Assembly (NCBI GenBank): GCA_003385635.1
Contig: QQUY01000001.1
Coordinates: forward strand, 496,001 to 560,000
Source of the DNA: Acidobacteriota bacterium
GTDB taxonomy: Bacteria; Acidobacteriota; Blastocatellia; Pyrinomonadales; Pyrinomonadaceae
Reading direction: 5' to 3'
DNA: 64,000 nucleotides
Shown here: positions 53,673 through 62,468 of the stretch, piece after piece
Layout of the letters: the number at the start of each line of letters is the position of its first letter
How positions within the stretch are numbered: the first letter of the stretch is position 1
The notes under the pieces: model-generated
Told to the model about the DNA's origin: nothing
Seen by the model: the letters and a program-made list of their open reading frames with translations, nothing else
The model's database searches: none
Made by a program: the position numbers and the translations under genes

Positions 53673-54509
53673 CTAGACGCGTTTGAAGTATTTGCGGTAG
53701 ATCGTTTCCACAGCGAACACGAGCATCGTGAAGGAAAGCAGTATCGCCCACGATCCAAGGCTGGTCGCGAACGCCCACGACCACTTGCCCCGGAACGTCC
53801 CCATCAGGGTCCCGATCACGAGTCCGAACGAAAGAAAGATACCGGCAGCGTGCAGAAACTGGCCGCGGTCGATAAAACGAAGGATCTGAGACGGCAGAAA
53901 TGCGACAAACTGAATTACCAGCCACGGAACACTTTTCAGGTCTCCCCAAAGCGATTTGGTGTCTTCACCTGCCCCTACGAGCAGGACCCCGTGACGCATT
54001 ATGAAAATGTTGAAGATGGCCGAGATCACCGAAACAAGTACTGATACGGCAAATGCCCTTTCGCGGGCGTTATTGATCGAAGGCGCAAAAACGTTTGAAA
54101 AGTAGGCCTCCTGTGCGTAGTGGGTGACGAACTCGACCGAATGGCTAAAGACCGGAAGCGAGACCGAAACTATCAGGGTCGCAAGCCAAGCCGGTTTCGC
54201 CCTTCGGAACGACTGGACAAGCGCACCCGATATTCCGGATGTAAAGAAGCGGAACAAGAGCTCGACGAGCACGGCGGTCATCGTCACCAGCCACGTCTCT
54301 TTGCTTGCTTTGTAGACGGTGAAATAGAAGGAAGCGCGAAGCACGGCTCCCATCAACGCGGACTTCCAGTTCCAACGTGTAATGATCTGCAGGGGATGCT
54401 GAAGAAGGCTGAGGACGACATCTCCTACAGAGATCTCCTCGTCATGGACAGACTCGAGATTCTCCGCGTCAGCGACAGAGCGGTGAATTTCGTGGATCGA
54501 AGTGCTCAT
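53673..54509 (-). CDS. Multi-pass membrane protein between two glycosyltransferases
   Basis: A 278-aa integral membrane protein with six or so predicted helices (about 48-70, 76-97, 105-125, 150-170, 190-210 and 240-268) and a cytoplasmic acidic N-terminus. No family is recognised. Its ATG overlaps the stop of the upstream GT4 gene (54506-54509) and the next GT4 gene follows after 9 bases. It is therefore likely a partner of the two transferases, perhaps a scaffold or lipid-substrate carrier. Confidence 0.7.
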   Translation of the reverse strand: MSTSIHEIHRSVADAENLESVHDEEISVGDVVLSLLQHPLQIITRWNWKSALMGAVLRASFYFTVYKASKETWLVTMTAVLVELLFRFFTSGISGALVQSFRRAKPAWLATLIVSVSLPVFSHSVEFVTHYAQEAYFSNVFAPSINNARERAFAVSVLVSVISAIFNIFIMRHGVLLVGAGEDTKSLWGDLKSVPWLVIQFVAFLPSQILRFIDRGQFLHAAGIFLSFGLVIGTLMGTFRGKWSWAFATSLGSWAILLSFTMLVFAVETIYRKYFKRV

Positions 54510-55714
54510 GTCTGCCTGGCAGCCTCCAGCTTCTTCTCGTTCTTCTTGAGATATATGCAGCGGCGATAGGAATCATAGACCGTATCGAAGACCGAATCCC
54601 AGCTTCTGGTTTGAGCGTGGTTCCGTGCGAACTCTTTCATCTTCAACAACTGGTCGCGATCGTTCATCAGCGCGAGAGTGTGACGCACGAAATCATCAAG
54701 CGACTTGCAAATGAAACCGTTGCGTCCTTCGGTGACGATGAACTTCGGCCCGCCTTTGTCTGTCACGAGTGCCGGCACTCCAGAAGCGGTCGCTTCCTGA
54801 ACGACATTGCCGAACGCATCGGTCTCGGAGGGAAATACGAAAAGGTCCATGTTGGCATACGCTTCAGACAGATCTTCTCCGTCGAGAAATCCGGTAAGTT
54901 CGGCGTACTTCATCTTTGAAGAAAGCCAATCCCGCTCATTTCCTTCACCGACGATAAGAAACTTAAAACGGCCCTCGGCTCCCGCTTTGACGAGCTCGTC
55001 TTCGAGATCCTTCAGGAGCCTGACGTTCTTCTCCGCCCTAAGGCGCCCGACAAAGCCGATCCTGAAAGTGCCGTCGCTCACCGTTCGTTTTACAGGATCG
55101 AACTTCTCTACGTCTACGCCCCTTGCCATCAGTTTCGTTTCACGGCCGGTTCCCTTCTCAAGTATCTCGACAAGTTCCTTGTTCGGAGCCATCAGAACCT
55201 TCGGCATCTTGTAATACAGCATCGCTCCTTTAAGGATCTTGTCTTCGGTGACGTCAGTTAGTTTTTCAGCCGAGTTTCCGGGAAGGATCCGGAACATCCG
55301 GGTAAGCCTTCTTGCTGCAAACTCGTGCAGGTTCGTGTGCCACGACCCGATCAATGGCAGATTGAGTTTCCAGGCAAGGTAAGCGCCCATGATCGATACG
55401 TCGTTGAGCCCCGTGATGTGCATTACGTCCGGGCGGAACTCGACCAATTTTCTTAGCACTCGTTTCGTGTGGCGCTGGAACAAAGGGTCGTACTTTAGTC
55501 CCTCGTCCATCGGGAAGGCGACCGGAGATCTCTTCAGAGAAAGGTATTCGACCGAACCGTCCGTGATCGCCTCGGTCTTTTTTCCGGCATGCACGCAAAG
55601 AAACGGGAATCCGTTCTTCCTTGCGTACCTGATCAGCCTCTTGCTTGTCATCGCGACACCGTTCACCTCTTCAAAAGAATCGGGAAAGAACGCGACGCGT
55701 ATCTCGTTACTCAC
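54506..55714 (-). CDS. GT4-family glycosyltransferase
   Basis: A 402-aa GT-B transferase. The N-terminal domain has VAFFPDSFEEVNGVAMTSKRL, VMHITGLNDVSIMGAYLAW and IGSWHTNLHEFAARRL. The donor domain has RIGFVGRLRAEKNVRLL. The signature is E-x7-E in SETDAFGNVVQEATASGVP. The opening strand and the SWHTN segment recall enzymes that glycosylate diacylglycerol or phosphatidylinositol. It is the first gene of a three-gene operon and ends with a 4-base overlap on the membrane-protein gene. Confidence 0.85.
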   Translation of the reverse strand: MSNEIRVAFFPDSFEEVNGVAMTSKRLIRYARKNGFPFLCVHAGKKTEAITDGSVEYLSLKRSPVAFPMDEGLKYDPLFQRHTKRVLRKLVEFRPDVMHITGLNDVSIMGAYLAWKLNLPLIGSWHTNLHEFAARRLTRMFRILPGNSAEKLTDVTEDKILKGAMLYYKMPKVLMAPNKELVEILEKGTGRETKLMARGVDVEKFDPVKRTVSDGTFRIGFVGRLRAEKNVRLLKDLEDELVKAGAEGRFKFLIVGEGNERDWLSSKMKYAELTGFLDGEDLSEAYANMDLFVFPSETDAFGNVVQEATASGVPALVTDKGGPKFIVTEGRNGFICKSLDDFVRHTLALMNDRDQLLKMKEFARNHAQTRSWDSVFDTVYDSYRRCIYLKKNEKKLEAARQT

Positions 55715-55733
55715 TTTACTGCCGTTTATGAAC

Positions 55734-55798
55734 AGGCCCGGACCCTTGAGATCAGGACGGTTCCGGGCCTGAAAAAGTTTTGGCGGTCAACGACCGCC
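55734..55798 (-). terminator. Two hairpins after the PHP gene
   Basis: GGCGGTC-AAC-GACCGCC (55782-55798), which on the minus strand is followed by AAAACTTTTTC. A 9-bp stem AGGCCCGGA / TCCGGGCCT (55734-55742 / 55762-55770) lies in the direction of the GT4 gene. The first is the likelier terminator; the second may be a leader structure. Confidence 0.6.
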
Positions 55799-55830
55799 TA
55801 AATTATTGCGAATCAAATTTTAGTCTCGTG

Positions 55831-57075
55831 TTAACCCGCGGATTCCGCCGAGGACTGCGACTGATGCAGACCGGCCAGAATCTCTTCAACGTCCGGTTGC
55901 ACGAAACCGGCGTCTTCGAGCTTCTTCGGGACACGGTCCACGCGTTTGCGTGCCATTTTGAACACCGGACGCATCTTCTGGCTTCCAAGGAATCCAAGCG
56001 TCCAGATCGCTCCTCTGAGCCAAACCGGTCCGCCCTTCTTCCAACCGTGGGATGAGAGCGGAGCCAGGCCGACTTCGTTTCCAATATCGAAGAATACGCG
56101 ATCGAACCAGCGTCTTCTGTGTTCCGGGAATTCAGGGTAAAGCGTAAGGATCTCGGAGAACGATTCGAGCTGTCTGGAATGCAGAGGTTCTTTGTACTCA
56201 GGTAGCAGGACTACCTCGCTCTTACGCTCGATCCTTATCTCATCCACAAATTCCGCAAATGTCTCCGTATCCGTAAGATTGATGACCGTGTTCGGCTTGC
56301 ATCCGTGGCGGTCGCCGCCGGTCGCGATCGGGAAACCCAGCGCGTCGGCCATCTCAAGGACCCTCTTGTTCTCAGACCAGGACCTGAAGCCGTTAATCTC
56401 GAATGCGTGGATCCATCGACCAAATTCCCTGATAAAGTTTTTCAGCAGTTCCTCGTGCCGCTCCTGTCCAACGATCTCTATATCCCACAACGGGTGATTG
56501 AGAATCACCAGGACCTCGCGCATCTCGTTCAGCATCGCGAACAATTCGTGGAGGCGCTTTTCATCAGGGACCTTGTCACCGCTGAACGTGAACGCAAGCA
56601 GTTCTTCTGTGATTTGTTCAGCGCGATCTTCCGGCAGGTTATGTACTCCGACGTGAAAAAAACCGTAGTCGAACGGGACCGTCCACTCAAGCGAGATCGG
56701 CGCCGAATCCTTCCCATGTTCGCCGTTTACCTCAAGATTCGCCTGAATGCTGTCGTGGTCGGTGATCGAAACCAGAGGCTCAAGGCCCACGCCCTCGATC
56801 TGTTCTCTTTCGATATCGTAGACGGAATTGGCCGGAAGGGGCGGGGTCCAATAGGCGGTCGAAAAGTCGATCCCCTTGCCCTCGCGTTTGAGATAGTTCT
56901 TCCTCTCGCGTTTCCAGAAGAAATTGATGATCGGAAGTTTGTCGGCGTAATGCGGGATAAAGTCCAGCATTTCCTTTGATTGTTCGGTATGACAGTGGAG
57001 AGAAACGCCGGTCCTTCGCTTCTTGCCAAGGTCTTCGGCGTCGTGCAGCATATGCAGTTTCGTAAGTTTCAGCAT
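55831..57075 (-). CDS. PHP-domain metal-dependent phosphoesterase-like protein
   Basis: A 414-aa protein with the four PHP metal motifs: LHCHTE (His27, His29), SITDHDS, LNHP and GGDRHG. PHP enzymes hydrolyse phosphate esters with two or three metals. The C-terminal part (from about 285) is unlike typical PHP proteins and is basic (KMARKRVDRVPKK). The gene precedes the GT4 / membrane / GT4 operon on the same strand. A role in dephosphorylating a lipid or sugar intermediate fits the context but is inference. No signal peptide. Confidence 0.8.
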   Translation of the reverse strand: MLKLTKLHMLHDAEDLGKKRRTGVSLHCHTEQSKEMLDFIPHYADKLPIINFFWKRERKNYLKREGKGIDFSTAYWTPPLPANSVYDIEREQIEGVGLEPLVSITDHDSIQANLEVNGEHGKDSAPISLEWTVPFDYGFFHVGVHNLPEDRAEQITEELLAFTFSGDKVPDEKRLHELFAMLNEMREVLVILNHPLWDIEIVGQERHEELLKNFIREFGRWIHAFEINGFRSWSENKRVLEMADALGFPIATGGDRHGCKPNTVINLTDTETFAEFVDEIRIERKSEVVLLPEYKEPLHSRQLESFSEILTLYPEFPEHRRRWFDRVFFDIGNEVGLAPLSSHGWKKGGPVWLRGAIWTLGFLGSQKMRPVFKMARKRVDRVPKKLEDAGFVQPDVEEILAGLHQSQSSAESAG

Positions 57076-57369
57076 TTATCCATTCTCCGCGGCTGTGCCG
57101 GAACCAAACACAGTAAAGTAACAAATCGGACCTTCAATGTAAATTCGTTGGAGGGGTCGCAGGAGGCGGCCCGGGCTACGGCCTGGCGTCGATTTTTGTT
57201 CGGGCCGCGTTAAGATCAAGCAGCGCCGAAATTCGTTGAAACCCCGCTGGATCTCGAACACGTAATGATCAAAAAACTTGTCAGATTGCGGCGGGGAGCG
57301 GTGTTAGATAAGTAGTTTACGAAATTCTTAGAACAACTCTCGCAAAACAGATCCTTCAGGAGAAGCGAA

Positions 57370-59316
57370 ATGACCTGGTTTTTATCCTTCATATTGGCTG
57401 GCTCGGTACTCACATCGGGTAACAACCTGCCAATTTATGACCATATTAATAACACGGAACGGCCGTCTGCGCCTATGCCGGTTGTGCTCGACGAGACCGA
57501 AAGGTTCGAACAGACGTATCCGTTCGATCCCAATGGCCGCATCGAAGTCGAGAACATCAACGGCTCGATCGTCATCGAGGCGTGGGACTCGCCGCAGATC
57601 AAGCTCGTCGCCACCAAGATCGCCGATTCGAGGGAACGGCTGAACGATGTTGAGATCGAGATCGACGCCGGGCAGTCCGAATTCAGCGTCCGAACCAAAT
57701 ACAAATCCTGGAAAGACAGGGTCAAGGACGGCGATGACGAGAGGAAGTACTCGAAGCTGTCGGTGGATTTCAGATTGATGGTGCCGAGAACTGCCCAGCT
57801 GAAAGAGATCGAGACGATCAACGGTTCGGTCGATGTCTCAGATATGACCAGCTACACAGAGGTCTCGGCCGTCAACGGAGCAGTGAAGGGCATTAACCTG
57901 AGAGGCACCGCCAAGCTTTCTACCGTCAACGGTACCGTTCTCGCGGACTTTCGGGATCTTAATGGCGATTCGACAATCGCGCTGAGCACGGTCAATGGCA
58001 CGGTCAAACTGGACCTGCCGTCGAATACAAATGCGACCGTGAAAGCAGATTCGGTCAACGGCGAGATCAGTAACGACTTCGGCCTTCCCGTAAGAAAAGG
58101 CAAGTATGTCGGAAGGGATCTTTACGGAAGGATCGGAACCGGCGAGGTGAAGATCAAGCTTAACAGCGTGAACGGCGGGATCGATATCGGTCGCAAGAAC
58201 GACGGCGGCTCCCCGAACCCGGTCGTCGATCTTCTTCCCCAGAAAACAGCAGACGATTTTGACGATACGTTCGAGTCCAGGTTCGAACTTGAGATGGAGC
58301 GGATCAACCGCGATTATGACCGGGCTTTAAAGGAGTCGCAGGCGAACATCGAGTTTTCCGGCAAAGAGCTTGAGAAGGCGATGAAGGCATTTGAAGTGGC
58401 GATCGCCGAAGATGCCGCAGAGCTCGTGATCGACGCCGAAGCGATCGAGCGTGCTACAGAAGCGCTCAAGAATAAGGAGCTTTCGATGGACCTCGAAGCC
58501 GAGAGGACCAGGATCGAGGCCGAGCTTGCAAGAGCGTCCGAAGCGCTTTATCTGGGAAGGTCGCCGTTCGTCGAGGAAAAGAGCGGATCGTTCGAGGTTT
58601 CGGGCGAGCCAACTGTGATCGTCGATGCGAAAAGCTGCGCCGTCAATGTGAAGGGTTGGGACCGGCAGGAGATCAAATACTCGGTCACCCGGCTGAAGCG
58701 AAACCAGGACAGCGGAAAGGTTGAGGTCCAGACATTCAAGAAGGGCAACGAAGTTACGCTCGAAGTGAAGAATTCTACTGCCGCACGCGGATCCGGCAGC
58801 GAGTTCCTGAACAAGGTCCGTTTGGAGGTGTTTGTCCCAAAAAAGTCGAATCTCCGCATTCTCACGGACGGGGAAGTGCGGCTGGAAGGGATCACCGGGG
58901 ACCTTGAGCTGATCGGAAGCAAGGGTGCGATAAACATCCGTGACTCGTACGGCTCTCTAAACATTCAGGATACGATAGGTACAGTCCGGATCGTTGGTTT
59001 CAATGGTTCGCTCGAGACCCAGGATGTAGAGGGTGATCTTTATCTCGAGGGTGACTTCAAGAAGATCCACGCCGTGGATGGAGTCGGCGATGTCTTCCTC
59101 ACACTTGGTGAGAACGCCAATGCGCTTATCAGCGCTTGCGAGATCGATCTTCTGGATGCCGTTGCCGTCAATGACACGACCTACCGGATGGGGCCTATCA
59201 GCCTGATCAAACAGGAAGAAGGAATCTGGAAGGTCGGTTCGGGAACGGCGATCTACAAGTTCGAGCAGGAAGGTGCACTTCAGGTGCGCCCTAAGAGCTC
59301 GATGTTCATTAACTAG
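57370..59316 (+). CDS. Exported DUF4097-type protein: two beta-repeat regions around a coiled coil
   Basis: A 648-aa protein with AGGAG before the ATG and an N-terminal hydrophobic signal. The first half (about 40-290) is DUF4097-like beta-helical repeats with recurring VNG: ETINGSVDVSD, SAVNGAVKG, STVNGTVLADF, STVNGTVKLDLPS, DSVNGEISND, NSVNGGIDIG. A charged helical segment (about 298-400, EAIERATEALKNKELSMDLE) follows. A second DUF4097-like region (about 405-640) has GDLELIGSKGAINIRDSYGS and DTIGTVRIVGFNGSLETQDVEG. Likely an envelope structural protein; the exact role is unknown. Confidence 0.75.
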   Translation: MTWFLSFILAGSVLTSGNNLPIYDHINNTERPSAPMPVVLDETERFEQTYPFDPNGRIEVENINGSIVIEAWDSPQIKLVATKIADSRERLNDVEIEIDAGQSEFSVRTKYKSWKDRVKDGDDERKYSKLSVDFRLMVPRTAQLKEIETINGSVDVSDMTSYTEVSAVNGAVKGINLRGTAKLSTVNGTVLADFRDLNGDSTIALSTVNGTVKLDLPSNTNATVKADSVNGEISNDFGLPVRKGKYVGRDLYGRIGTGEVKIKLNSVNGGIDIGRKNDGGSPNPVVDLLPQKTADDFDDTFESRFELEMERINRDYDRALKESQANIEFSGKELEKAMKAFEVAIAEDAAELVIDAEAIERATEALKNKELSMDLEAERTRIEAELARASEALYLGRSPFVEEKSGSFEVSGEPTVIVDAKSCAVNVKGWDRQEIKYSVTRLKRNQDSGKVEVQTFKKGNEVTLEVKNSTAARGSGSEFLNKVRLEVFVPKKSNLRILTDGEVRLEGITGDLELIGSKGAINIRDSYGSLNIQDTIGTVRIVGFNGSLETQDVEGDLYLEGDFKKIHAVDGVGDVFLTLGENANALISACEIDLLDAVAVNDTTYRMGPISLIKQEEGIWKVGSGTAIYKFEQEGALQVRPKSSMFIN

Positions 59317-59326
59317 AGAAGCGAGA

Positions 59327-59369
59327 AAGTTCCCCGGAACGGTCAGCGAGGATCGGTTCCGGGGAACTT
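59327..59369 (+). terminator. Intrinsic terminator
   Basis: A 14-bp perfect stem AAGTTCCCCGGAAC / GTTCCGGGGAACTT with a 15-base loop, followed by CCTTTTATT, 11 bases after the DUF4097-gene stop. Confidence 0.88.
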
Positions 59370-59589
59370 CCTTTTATTCATAACGTTTCACCTGTGGCGG
59401 GAAACTAATTTTGATGGTTTCCGTACAGTACCAATTTACTACGCTCGAGAAGTTCAGGACGGCCGGAGACGCGGTGAAAGGCAATTCCTTGTACTCTTAC
59501 ATACCCAATGCAAGCCTGACCGAAATCCATTTCCGGTGCCGTCTCATAAACTGAGAGCTTCGAACATACAGGTTCGAAGGAGTGGATCT

Positions 59590-62148
59590 ATGGTCAAGGT
59601 TTACATTTGTGCCACCATCCTCTTGCTCGCGGTGTGCGCTTTCGCGCAGCCGGACAAAGAGGCGCCGCCCCAGATCGCATCATCAAACCAGTCAGCTGCT
59701 GATCCCACGTCCGCCGAAACGGTCAAGGTTGGCAAGCTGGATGTGCCGGCCGAAAAACTGAGGCCCGTCAACGTGCCTCTGATCGCCCCCGATAGCGGGA
59801 TTATCATCGACGGAAAGGTTGACGAAGAACTGTGGCAGACCGCGGCAGTCTTCAAGGACTTTTATCAGACATCACCCGGAGACAATATCGCGCCGTCCAA
59901 GCCGACCGTCGTCCTGATGATGTACGACGAGAAGCACCTCTACATCGCCTTCAAGTGCTGGGACGAGCCTGGGAAAGTTCGGGCAACCGTGGCTAAAAGG
60001 GACAATGTCTTCGGCGAAGACAACGTTCGGATCTGGCTGGATACCTATAACGATCAGCGACGCGCTTACATTCTCGGATTCAACCCTCTGGGCATTCAGC
60101 AGGACGGGATCTTTACGGAAGGGCAGGGTGCCGATTTCTCGATCGATATCGTGATGGAGTCGAAGGGAGTCGTTCTGGATTGGGGATGGTCGGTAGAGGT
60201 TAAGATCCCTTTCAAATCGCTCCGGTATACGGCTGGGGAAGGAAAGCTTTGGGGCTTTAATGCGGCACGAAACATAGACCGTCTGAACGATGAGTTCGAT
60301 GCGTGGATGCCCGATGACAGAAATGTCTCAGGTTTCCTGATCAAGCACGGCAAGATCTCGGGTCTTAACAGCATCAAGGCAGAAAGAACGCTAGAGATCG
60401 TTCCGAGCGTCACGCTTTCGCAGACGTCGGGCAAGAAGCGAACGATACCGCTGTCGGTCGCCGCTTCGGACCGATTTCATCCGATCTTCAATCCGACGGG
60501 CATCACTGATCCCGGCAGGTTCGTGCACGAACCGGTCAAGTACGACCTCGGTCTGAACCTCAAGTATACGATCACATCCAACATCACTCTCGATGCTGCG
60601 ATAAATCCTGATTTTGCGGAGATCGAGGCAGACGCTCCGGTAGTGACCGCAAATCAGAGGTTCCCGATCTTCTTCCAGGAGAAACGGCCCTTCTTCCTTG
60701 AGGGTGCAGAGATCTTCCAGTCCCCACTTCAGCCATTCTATTCAAGAACCATCGTCGATCCGGACATAGCTACGAAGCTGACCGGAAAGATCGGAAAGAA
60801 CTCATTCGGTTTTCTCGTCGCTTCAGACAACGCTCCCGGCAATTTCTCGGAAGATGAAAGGAATGATCCGGACCCGAACTTCCGGCCCAGCGATGAGTTT
60901 TTGGACAAGAACGCTTACTTCGCCGTGCTCAGACTGAAGCGGGACGTCGGAAAGGAACACAACGTAGGCTTCTTCGGCACCGCAAGGGTCTTTCCCAGGA
61001 ACCGGAATTTCACGGGCGGCTTTGACGGCACTTTCAAGCTGAATTCAAAGACCGTGATGAAATTCCAGGCATTGGGTACGCATTCGAGGAAGTATTTCTA
61101 CGATCCTTTTGAGAACGAGAGAAATTACAGGACCGGAAACGGCCTCGGTTACTTCGTAAGCGTCGACTACTCGACCGACCGCCACGGGTATTACCTGGAG
61201 GCGATCGGCAGATCGAGAGACTACCGCGCGGACGCCGGATTTACTCGGCGGACAAACACCAACACCTTCTTTGGTGCTAACCGTTTCAGTACAAAGTCCC
61301 GACCCGACGCACCGATCATAAGGCTCAACAGTAACCAGTTCGCGAGAATCTCCCTTGACTGGAAGGGCCGGAAGCAAAGTGGCGTGGCCGGAGCCAACGT
61401 GAACCTGTCGATGCAGGGCAACATGTTCCTCTACACGGAGGCGGGCTACGGGTTTGAAAAGATCTATGAAGACGAGTTCGGTCCGGCGAGAGTTCCGGGC
61501 GAGCGGCGAGGGGCGTTCTTTGGAGAACCGCAACGGGCTGCTCACCAGTTCTTCTGGGTCGGAAACTTCAACAAGACATTCAACAAGCAGATTTCCGGCT
61601 ATATGTTCATCGGTTCGATTTGGAACGCACTCGATTTCGACTTCGGAGCGGGCCCGGTGTTTGGGAGGGTCAGTCCGCCATACCTACAGTTCCTCGACCT
61701 GTATTTTGAGGATCCTGACACAGCGGGCGATATTCCGCCAATCGATCCTGGCAAGGGTCATCAATTCGACTTCGAAGCGGGCGTAAACTACAAACCGGTC
61801 GATCCCCTTCAGATCTCGTTCAACTATACAAAGAGCAAACTTACGAGGAACGACTCGAACCGGGACGCGTACGACACGAATATTTTCTCCCTGCGTTCGA
61901 CCTACCAGTTCACCCGTTTCATTTTTTCAAGGGTCCGATGGGATTACGATACGCTTAGCAGAAGGGCGGCGGGGCAGATGTTGTTCGGCTGGAATCCGAA
62001 TCCGGGGACCGCTTTCTACGTCGGGTACAACGACACGTTTACCTACAACGGGTTCAGTCCGCTTACCGGCCAGTTCGAGCCTAGGTTTGAGCGCAACAGC
62101 CGCACATTTTTCATACGGGCCTCATACCTTTTCCGCAAGAGTTTCTAG
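59590..62148 (+). CDS. DUF5916-type outer-membrane beta-barrel with CBM9-like N-terminus
   Basis: An 852-aa protein. The start at 59590 is chosen for AAGGAG just upstream and the signal peptide MVKVYICATILLLAVCAFAQ; a reading back to 59536 has no signal. The N-terminal domain (about 70-230) is CBM9/sugar-binding-like (SGIIIDGKVDEELWQTAAV, YDEKHLYIAFKCWDE, FGEDNVRIWLDTY). The DUF5916 region follows, with EIEADAPVVTANQRFPIFFQEKRPFFLEGA. The remainder has amphipathic strands ending at FIRASYLFRKSF, the terminal aromatic typical of barrels. It may handle extracellular carbohydrate. Substrate unknown. Confidence 0.82.
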   Translation: MVKVYICATILLLAVCAFAQPDKEAPPQIASSNQSAADPTSAETVKVGKLDVPAEKLRPVNVPLIAPDSGIIIDGKVDEELWQTAAVFKDFYQTSPGDNIAPSKPTVVLMMYDEKHLYIAFKCWDEPGKVRATVAKRDNVFGEDNVRIWLDTYNDQRRAYILGFNPLGIQQDGIFTEGQGADFSIDIVMESKGVVLDWGWSVEVKIPFKSLRYTAGEGKLWGFNAARNIDRLNDEFDAWMPDDRNVSGFLIKHGKISGLNSIKAERTLEIVPSVTLSQTSGKKRTIPLSVAASDRFHPIFNPTGITDPGRFVHEPVKYDLGLNLKYTITSNITLDAAINPDFAEIEADAPVVTANQRFPIFFQEKRPFFLEGAEIFQSPLQPFYSRTIVDPDIATKLTGKIGKNSFGFLVASDNAPGNFSEDERNDPDPNFRPSDEFLDKNAYFAVLRLKRDVGKEHNVGFFGTARVFPRNRNFTGGFDGTFKLNSKTVMKFQALGTHSRKYFYDPFENERNYRTGNGLGYFVSVDYSTDRHGYYLEAIGRSRDYRADAGFTRRTNTNTFFGANRFSTKSRPDAPIIRLNSNQFARISLDWKGRKQSGVAGANVNLSMQGNMFLYTEAGYGFEKIYEDEFGPARVPGERRGAFFGEPQRAAHQFFWVGNFNKTFNKQISGYMFIGSIWNALDFDFGAGPVFGRVSPPYLQFLDLYFEDPDTAGDIPPIDPGKGHQFDFEAGVNYKPVDPLQISFNYTKSKLTRNDSNRDAYDTNIFSLRSTYQFTRFIFSRVRWDYDTLSRRAAGQMLFGWNPNPGTAFYVGYNDTFTYNGFSPLTGQFEPRFERNSRTFFIRASYLFRKSF

Positions 62149-62468
62149 TAAATAGCTCCTCCAAAGCGTTTATTGTTACTCATCCAATTGCGGAAAAGTG
62201 GGCGGCGGCCGCGACACCGCCGCCCGTTCAACTCTCTCCATTTGATCTAAATACAGATCCAGCTGCTCTCCTCCAGATCGCTAAATCGTTGTAGGCGTGG
62301 CGTTTTGACACACGGACTCGATCAGTGCCGGCTGAACTTTGGTCGGCAACTGAGAAGTACAGAACGCACCCTTGTTAAATAACGTTTTGATCTCTTGTAA
62401 TTTCTTAAGTCATAGTGTATAAACCTCAGAGGACACTACATTTCTCAGGTTTTTGATAAGGAGGACCC
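62149..62468. other. Spacer between the DUF5916 and glycine-zipper genes
   Basis: About 320 bases with no gene. One 9-bp hairpin GGGCGGCGG / CCGCCGCCC (62200-62225) could end the upstream transcript, but no U-run follows. Before the next gene there is only an AT-rich stretch (TTTTGATCTCTTGTAATTTC, 62385-62404) and the ribosome site. Confidence 0.5.
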
